64,000 nt of DNA. Origin: an uncultured Ignavibacteria bacterium (GTDB taxonomy: Bacteria > Bacteroidota > Ignavibacteria > Tepidaquicellales > Tepidaquicellaceae). The translations under genes were made by a program, and so were the position numbers. Location: assembly GCA_937974175.1 (NCBI GenBank), contig CALJIG010000047.1:1-64000 (forward strand). The letters are read 5' to 3'. Under the pieces are notes generated by a model, which worked only from the letters and a program-made list of their open reading frames with translations, made no database searches and was not told the DNA's origin. Below are positions 58,497 through 64,000 of this stretch, piece by piece. Each line of letters opens with the position of its first letter. Positions within the stretch are counted from its first letter, which is position 1.

Positions 58497-58913
58497 ATGA
58501 AACAAGTGTTTTTAACAATAGCATTATTATTAATGGTGGCAGCAGGTTTGCAAGCACAGCCAAAAGTAACTGTCACACTTTGCAGCGGATATTCAACTCC
58601 CTCTGATTATCAGGGTGACTTAATCCCAAAAGACAATGTAAACACATTCAGTTCAATCGGCACAAATGATAATATATTTGTAATTTTAAAATTTGAACCC
58701 TTCGGAAAATCAGTCGGATTAAGAACAGTAATTACAAAAGATTCTCCCGACGGAAGAGTAGAGCAGGACAGAGTTGCTTCGATGTCATCTACTCAGCATA
58801 ACTGTTCAAATGATTTTTCAATCAGAGAGCCCGGGAAATACTGCCTGAGAGTAGTAGATGAATTTGATGATTCAATAAAATACTCTGACGACTATTATTT
58901 TACAATAAAGTAA
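58497..58913 (+). CDS. Small secreted beta protein (2 of 2)
   Basis: A 138-residue protein with a signal peptide (about 1-20, ending LQAQ). It has a KVTVTLCSGYSTPSDYQ start to the mature part and an EPGKYCLRVVDEFDDSIKYS motif near the C-terminus that parallels the previous gene. It has Cys residues at about 28, 101 and 115. A good AGAGGAGA ribosome-binding site precedes the ATG. It is the last gene before a terminator. Function unknown. Confidence 0.8.
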   Translation: MKQVFLTIALLLMVAAGLQAQPKVTVTLCSGYSTPSDYQGDLIPKDNVNTFSSIGTNDNIFVILKFEPFGKSVGLRTVITKDSPDGRVEQDRVASMSSTQHNCSNDFSIREPGKYCLRVVDEFDDSIKYSDDYYFTIK

Positions 58914-58963
58914 TAATAGATGTATGAATCTGCCTGTAATAGAATAAAATAATCCGTATATTC

Positions 58964-59003
58964 AACCCCCTCAGGATGTTTATTCCTGAGTGGGGTTATA
59001 TTT
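58964..59003 (+). terminator. Terminator of the T9SS/small-protein operon
   Basis: Stem aaccccctcagga/tcctgagtggggtt with a short loop and a following T-rich tract (ttatattt). It lies 50 bp after the last gene and also faces the 3' end of copy E. Confidence 0.88.
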
Positions 59004-59090
59004 AATTAGTAAAGTGATATTATTCTTGTACGGATTTGATTATTAAATAATTTTAATTTCTGCATGAAATATTCCCGCTAAGGCGAATTA

Positions 59091-60551
59091 TTATATTAGT
59101 TTCTCCATCTTTCCTAAAACATATTTCGCATGGTAGTATCTTCTTCCATCTTTTGCTTCATCATAAATTTGCGGATCTAATTTTATTCCTTCCTGCTCGC
59201 ATTTGATTATTTCTCCAAAGTATTTTATTGCATCGGGAATAAGCACTGCAAATATTTCAGGAATATCCTTTCTGTCACTGTAAAACTGTCTGATTGTCTG
59301 TAACGATGAGAGTGCATTTTCATAAGCTTTCAGTTCTATATAATTCATCATATAATAAAATCGTATATTAATCTTTTCTACCATTTCATTTAGCTTTACT
59401 TTGTTTAAGTACTCAAGCGACAATTCATAATTTTTTCTTTTGAAGGATATATTCCCCATGCAGTAGTTATATTCATCTTCTCTTATATCTTCCATAAGAT
59501 ACTGGCTGTATTCTTTTACAAAATTTTCAGCCCAGTCCAGCTCCATTAATATTGCTGCAGGACCAAACATATCCTTGAAAGGACCCGGAGCTAAATAGGG
59601 AACTCTTTTATTTGGGAATATTTTCAGCTCGCAAAAGAGCTTGCTAAGTTCAAAAATTTCCTCATAAAATTTTTTGTTTGTAGGAATAAGTCTAAGAAAA
59701 ATTATGTTAATTGTCCTTACTATAAAGCTAAACGCTTCCTGACTCATTACATCAAATATTATTTTATACAGGTCCTTTTTAAATTCATAGTACTCCTCTT
59801 CGGTTACACTGTGTTCATAAAAGTGATATAAACGATAATGTATCTTTAAATATGTAGTATAAGGATTTTTAGCGCTCTCTAAATAAGCAAACAACTCTTT
59901 CATATCAATCACTTTTATAAAATCTTCTATAGTAATTTTACTATTATAAGAGCTGGGAATTATTTTTTTATATGATTGAGTGGCGAATAAAATAAATAAT
60001 TCTCTGAAGAAGAGTACAATTAGTATTTCCTGCATTCTTACCTGAATGAAAAAGTGTTCCTTGGTGAAGTCCTTACTTCCCGCATTAAGATTTTGCAAGT
60101 ATATAGAATACATGACATACATTTCGTGGAAGTAGTTATCCTCCCAGAATATTTTACCCTCATAATGTTCTATTCTTTTATTAATAACTTTATTAGAGAT
60201 ATGACCAAGATTTCTTTGTGCTAAGGAATTTGCTATGAATGTATCAAGCTCCAGTTCCGAATTCTCAACTTCAAGATAACCTAAAAACTTTCTGAGCAAA
60301 TTACCAAACTCTGCGTACAGATTTCTTATTCTTGTATTTTTGAATGATTCTGCGGGATACAATTTTTTAAAAATAATTTCAGGCTCTAGAGAATTCCCCG
60401 TAAATGCCGGATATTCCTTTTTTACTGTATCATAAATTTTTACAATAAAACTTGAATTATTAAAGAAAGGTGACATCAAAAAATCGCCAAACCTTTTAAG
60501 CTCGTCTTTATCAAGTTTTTTAAGTATTTCTACTGTTTGAGTGTTATACAT
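59091..60551 (-). CDS. ~490-residue helical paralogous family, copy E
   Basis: A 486-residue cytosolic protein and the closest relative of copy A in the window. Signature: ILKKLDKDELKRFGDFLMSP followed by FFN, then IFKKLYPAESFKNTRIRNLY and EFGNLLRKFL. The C-terminal half has WAENFVKEYSQYLMEDIRED, KNYELSLEYLNKVKL and FYYMMNYIELKAYENALSSL repeats. It is convergent with the small secreted-protein operon and divergent from the FG-GAP protein across a 1.25-kb repeat region. Function unknown. Confidence 0.85.
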   Translation of the reverse strand: MYNTQTVEILKKLDKDELKRFGDFLMSPFFNNSSFIVKIYDTVKKEYPAFTGNSLEPEIIFKKLYPAESFKNTRIRNLYAEFGNLLRKFLGYLEVENSELELDTFIANSLAQRNLGHISNKVINKRIEHYEGKIFWEDNYFHEMYVMYSIYLQNLNAGSKDFTKEHFFIQVRMQEILIVLFFRELFILFATQSYKKIIPSSYNSKITIEDFIKVIDMKELFAYLESAKNPYTTYLKIHYRLYHFYEHSVTEEEYYEFKKDLYKIIFDVMSQEAFSFIVRTINIIFLRLIPTNKKFYEEIFELSKLFCELKIFPNKRVPYLAPGPFKDMFGPAAILMELDWAENFVKEYSQYLMEDIREDEYNYCMGNISFKRKNYELSLEYLNKVKLNEMVEKINIRFYYMMNYIELKAYENALSSLQTIRQFYSDRKDIPEIFAVLIPDAIKYFGEIIKCEQEGIKLDPQIYDEAKDGRRYYHAKYVLGKMEKLI

Positions 60552-60680
60552 TTGGGGTGTTGAAAAATCCTATAAGCTATTTGTTTAACAATACAAATTC
60601 AATTACCAACCGATTTATCCGGTGTGTTCTAAACCTAATTTATTTTCGGATTTGTGCACCGTTAAAAGTATTTTTTAAAA

Positions 60681-60915
60681 AGTCGGAAAAAAGTCGGGTT
60701 TTCTTTCAGTTAAAAATTCCAAATTTCGAGTTTCAAGTTCAATATCCACTATTGCACTACTCCCCATACGCTATTTTTAAAAAGTCGGAAAAAAGTCGGA
60801 TTTTCTTTCAGTTAAAAATTCCAAATTTCGAGTTTCAAGTTCAATATCCACTATTGCACTTCTCCCCATTCGCTATTTGAAAAAAGTCGGAAAAAAGTCG
60901 GATTTTCTTTCAGAT
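60681..60915. repeat. 102-bp tandem repeat, 2.3 copies
   Basis: Units start at 60681, 60783 and 60885 (third copy partial), each opening agtcggaaaaaagtcgg and followed by gttttc or attttc. The first two are almost identical over 102 bp, differing at a few bases. Because 102 is a multiple of three, the repeats keep a frame open, which gives a false reading frame. Confidence 0.9.
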
Positions 60916-61395
60916 TCAGATTTCAGATTTAGTGTTTTCAATTTTGATGAATTTTTGACGGGTTTCTGTGCGAAGCTCAGTCCAGTCTTTAGCGGGATCA
61001 AAGTCCCGTTGTTGTTTTTTCAATACGCCAATTTGAACCTTGGTACTGAATATTTTTATGCTAATTATATACTTTATACACAAACGTGCTAACTCCTCCT
61101 CTGAGGGAGTTGGCGAGTCCCGCATCAAGCGCGGGATAAACTCCGCGAGGACGGTGGGTGTTCGTTCAAACACCCCTCCCGACCTTCGGTCGGACTCCCC
61201 TCAAGGGGAGAATTGTTATGGGTTTGTTGAGTATAAATTCACCATTTTTATTTTTAAAAAAGTCGGATTCCATTTATTTCAGATTAAGATTTCAGATTTA
61301 AAGTTTTCCATTTTGATGAATTTTTGACGGGTTTCTGTGCGAAGCTCAGTCCAGTCTTTAGCGGGATCAAAGTCCCGTTGTTGTTTTTTCAATAC
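60908..61395. repeat. ~119-bp direct repeats bracketing the hairpin element
   Basis: Copies at 60908-61026 and 61277-61395, offset 369 bp. The last 85 bp (60942-61026 and 61311-61395) appear identical by eye; the first ~34 bp differ at a few bases. Each copy contains a cggga/tcccg hairpin (agcgggatcaaagtcccgtt). Confidence 0.9.
61091..61210. repeat. Palindrome cluster: five consecutive hairpins
   Basis: In 120 bp there are aactcc/ggagtt (61091-61111), tcccgc/gcggga (about 61118-61137), gggtgtt/aacaccc (61157-61176), ccgac-cttcg-gtcgg (61180-61194) and ctccc/gggag (61195-61210). It is much more GC-rich than its surroundings. It resembles dispersed REP-like or structured RNA elements of FCB genomes; identity is not established. 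Confidence 0.75.
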
Positions 61396-61806
61396 CGATT
61401 ATTTTCATTTTTAAAAAAGTCGGAAAAAAGTCGGGTTTTTTCTAACTCGTAATTCGTAATTCGTAATTTGAAACTTGTAATTTAATATGTCGGATTTTTA
61501 AAGTGTTAACTAATAATTAAAAAGCTTCTTTTTAGCGCTGAAGGGAATTTAACAATAGAAAATTTTAAAAGAAATTAAATTCATTTTATTACTACTAATA
61601 GGGAAGTTTATTCAGAAAAGACTTGACACCAAATAATTTAACAACTTCTTCTTAGCGTGTTGTTGTTTCTTGCAAACTATTCTTTTATCAATAAATTGTC
61701 GAATATCCCCCCAAAAATCCAGCGTGTTTTCGACCAAATTTCTTTTTGCATTTGTGATACATCAGCAGTATTTTGCATACAAGTTTTTAAAATTTAAATA
61801 CCCCTA

Positions 61807-62994
61807 ATGGCAAAAACACTTTCACTTGTATTTGCATTCCTATTGAGTTTAATGAGTGCAAATATTATTTCAGGCAGCGCATTCGCGCAGGACTTTTCAA
61901 CAAAGACAGATTTTACTACAGGCACAACTCCTTATTCAGTTTCCTTCGGTGATTTTAACGGCGATGGAAAAGCGGATATGATTTCCGCTAACTTCGGCGC
62001 AGCTACAGTATCAGTTTTATTAAATACAACTACACCCGGAGCATCAACGCCAACTTTCTCTGCTGCAACAGATTTTGCAACAGGAACCGGCGCTTATGCA
62101 ACAGCAATCGGCGACCTTAACGGCGACGGAAAACCGGATATTGCTGTAGCAAATTACAATGAAACTTCAGTTTCAGTTTTTATAAACACAACAACTCCCG
62201 GCGCATCTACACCAACTTTTACCGCTAAGACCGATTTCACGGCAGGTACTAATCCTGCTTCAGTTTCATTTAGTGATTTTAACGGTGACGGTAAACCTGA
62301 TATGGTTGTAGCGAACTACGGGAGTAACACCTTATCTGTATTATTTAATACAACAACACCCGGCGCATCAACTCCGACTTTTTCAGCGAAGACGGATTTT
62401 ACAACCGGAACCGGACCATACTCAGTATCAACAGGCGATTTTAACGGAGACGGAAAAAATGAAATTGCTTCAGCAAATTATGATGAAACGTCAGTCTCTG
62501 TTTTTATAAATACAACAACACCCGGTGCTTCGACACCAACATTCTCAGCAAAGACAGATTTCACAGCAGGAACTAATCCTGCTTCAGTTGCAATCCGCGA
62601 TTTAAACGGCGACGGAGTACCTGATATGGCTGTTGCAAATTACGGTTCAAATTCAGTGTCGGTATTTTTCAATACAACAACTCCCAATGCTTCAACTCCG
62701 ACTTTCTCTGCTAAGACAGATTTTGCAACGGGCAGCGGACCATATACAGTTACACTCGGTGATTTTAACAGAGACGGAAAACCGGATATGGCTGCTACAA
62801 ATTACAACATAAATTCAGTATCGGTTTTTCTAAATACAACAACTCCGGGAGCTGCAACACCGACTTTTGGAGCAGTATCGTTTTATACGACAGGTACAAA
62901 TCCAAGCTCAGTTTCAATATGTGATTTAAACGGCGATGGTAAACCGGATATGGCAACAGGAAATGAAACTACAAATAATATTTCAGTTTTATGA
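61807..62994 (+). CDS. FG-GAP/VCBS repeat surface protein, 5' part (frameshifted)
   Basis: Encodes 395 residues: a signal peptide (about 1-28, ending AFAQ), then 54-residue repeats of the type KTDFTTGT..YSV..GDFNGDGKPDMA, continuing NY..(S/T)VSVFLNTTTPGASTPT. Repeats 1-6 are complete and repeat 7 is cut after NNISVL by a TGA at 62992-62994. Each repeat has an FG-GAP-like calcium loop D-x-N-G-D-G-x-x-D. Expected next residues are LNTM; the reading continues one frame over, so a single base is missing at about 62991. Predicted as a large extracellular repeat protein, perhaps adhesion-related. Confidence 0.85.
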   Translation: MAKTLSLVFAFLLSLMSANIISGSAFAQDFSTKTDFTTGTTPYSVSFGDFNGDGKADMISANFGAATVSVLLNTTTPGASTPTFSAATDFATGTGAYATAIGDLNGDGKPDIAVANYNETSVSVFINTTTPGASTPTFTAKTDFTAGTNPASVSFSDFNGDGKPDMVVANYGSNTLSVLFNTTTPGASTPTFSAKTDFTTGTGPYSVSTGDFNGDGKNEIASANYDETSVSVFINTTTPGASTPTFSAKTDFTAGTNPASVAIRDLNGDGVPDMAVANYGSNSVSVFFNTTTPNASTPTFSAKTDFATGSGPYTVTLGDFNRDGKPDMAATNYNINSVSVFLNTTTPGAATPTFGAVSFYTTGTNPSSVSICDLNGDGKPDMATGNETTNNISVL

Positions 62995-64000
62995 ATACAA
63001 TGACTCTTGGCTCATCACCTGCTTCGTTTTCTGCAAAGACGGATTTTACAGTAGGAACTCTTCCAAGGTCAGTAAAATTCGGCGATTTGAACGGCGATGG
63101 TAAACCGGATATGGCTGTGGCTAACTCGACCGGATTGTCAGTTTCCGTTTTTCTGAATACAACACCTTCAGGCACATCAACTCCTACATTTTCTGCAAGA
63201 ACTGATTTTGTAGTTGGAGGCACTGCTCAAACAGTAACTATTGCTGATATAAATGGAGATGGAAAACCGGATTTGATAACTGCAAATTTATCACCCGCAA
63301 CTTTTTCTGTTCTGATAAATACAACAACTCCCGGGGCATCAACCCCTTCTTTTTCAGCAAATTCAGATTTTGCAACGGCATCAATTACATCAGCAGGTGT
63401 AGTTGGAGATATTAATGGTGATGGTAAACCCGATTTAGTAGCTTCAAATAATACTACCGTTGCCGCAGTATCGGTTTTATTAAATACTACTCCTACGGGC
63501 AGCGCTACTCCAACTTTCGCCGCTAAGGTAGATTTTATACCATCAGCGCAATTTTGTCAATTTCTGGCAATCGGTGACTTAAACGGAGATGGAAAACTGG
63601 ATTTAGCATTGTCATTTTCTACGCCCAATATTGTTACAGTTTTATTGAATACAACACCAACAGGCAGCGCAACACCTACTTTTTCAGCAAGAACGGATTT
63701 CACAACGGGGTCATCACCTAGAAATGTTGCAATCGGCGACTTAAACGGTGACGGAAAACCTGATTTAGCTGTTACAAACAACTCCGGTAATTCAGTATCG
63801 GTGTTACTGAATACTACATCGCCCGGCGCAAGCTCTCCTACATTTTCCGCAAGGACAGATTTCACAACGGGAACTGCCCCTTTTCCAGTATCAATTGCTG
63901 ACGTAAACGGTGATGGACTACCTGATTTAGTTGTAGGAAATAATAACGCATCTTCAATTTCCGTTTTATTAAACACAACAACAACGGGTGCTTCTACTCC
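62994..64000 (+). pseudogene. Continuation of the FG-GAP repeat protein in the shifted frame, cut by window end
   Basis: From 62994, in a frame one base off the 5' part, the coding sequence resumes with NTMTLGSSPASFSAKTDF and stays open to the window end. It supplies the rest of repeat 7 and repeats 8-13 (for example GDLNGDGKPDMAVANSTG, ADINGDGKPDLITANLSP, GDLNGDGKLDLALSF). It probably belongs to the same gene as 61807-62994. Whether this is a real frameshift, phase-variation or a sequencing/assembly error cannot be told here. The 3' end lies outside the window; a T9SS tail there is expected but unseen. Confidence 0.8.

Larger units (their letters stand above)
60552..61806. other. 1.25-kb repeat-dense intergenic region
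   Basis: No real gene. It holds a 102-bp tandem repeat (60681-60915), two ~119-bp direct repeats (60908-61026 and 61277-61395), a cluster of five hairpins (61091-61210), a taattcg short tandem array (61446-61485) and about 300 bp of AT-rich DNA (61500-61806) that should contain the promoter of the FG-GAP gene. Confidence 0.75.

Noticed and set aside
60557..60880. A 107-residue open frame with internal peptide repeats
   Set aside because: It is produced by the 102-bp tandem DNA repeat, whose length is a multiple of three. It has no family features and lies in a repeat region.
62969..63976. Two reverse-strand open frames rich in Pro/Ser/Val
   Set aside because: They are the antisense of the FG-GAP repeats; the repeat pattern explains their composition.

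Overview
The window looks like an AT-rich chromosomal segment from a free-living, Gram-negative-type bacterium of the FCB superphylum, most likely Ignavibacteria or a close relative (Chlorobi/Kapabacteria/Kryptonia-like). The evidence is three proteins ending in the type IX secretion (T9SS) sorting module with its NYPNPFNP motif, a TamA/TamB outer-membrane pair, AT-rich spacers, and few strong Shine-Dalgarno sequences. The lineage call is inference from protein style. I see no rRNA, tRNA, IS element, prophage or CRISPR array.

Layout. (1) 18-4168: two-component pair, a CHASE3/PAS/GAF histidine kinase and an NtrC-type sigma-54 activator. (2) 4169-5985: repeat-bearing spacer and two divergent 50-residue DUF5670/Lmo0937-type membrane proteins. 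(3) 6006-7418: T9SS-exported serine hydrolase. (4) 7530-13935: compact six-gene operon joining ergothioneine synthesis (EgtB, EgtD) to an OpuC/EgtUV-like ABC importer, a disulfide-reductase-type flavoprotein and a small conserved protein. The importer's binding domain has its two halves in swapped order. (5) 14014-26157: a secreted/outer-membrane operon (139, 1280, 650 and 823 residues) flanked on both sides by members of an uncharacterised ~490-residue paralogous family. (6) 26278-32881: convergent TamA and TamB. (7) 33179-33826: SRAP/HMCES DNA-crosslink protein. (8) 33885-41633: nine-gene carotenoid operon predicted to make a monocyclic ketocarotenoid glycoside, probably acylated. (9) 42015-45843: T9SS protein divergent from a third ~490-residue paralog. 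(10) 46148-53948: complete kdpFABCDE high-affinity potassium uptake and sensing operon. (11) 54074-60551: a fourth paralog divergent from a T9SS/P-domain protein operon, then a fifth paralog. (12) 60552-61806: mosaic of tandem repeats, long direct repeats and a dense hairpin element. (13) 61807-64000: FG-GAP/VCBS repeat protein with 13 visible 54-residue repeats, broken by an apparent one-base deletion and running off the window.

How it fits together. Much of the window serves the cell envelope: surface proteins, outer-membrane biogenesis, membrane carotenoids, potassium homeostasis and thiol/redox protection. The points most worth pursuing are the ergothioneine operon with its permuted transporter, the repeated pairing of the ~490-residue family with secreted-protein genes (four of five divergent), and the operon that repeats one uncharacterised N-terminal secreted module.
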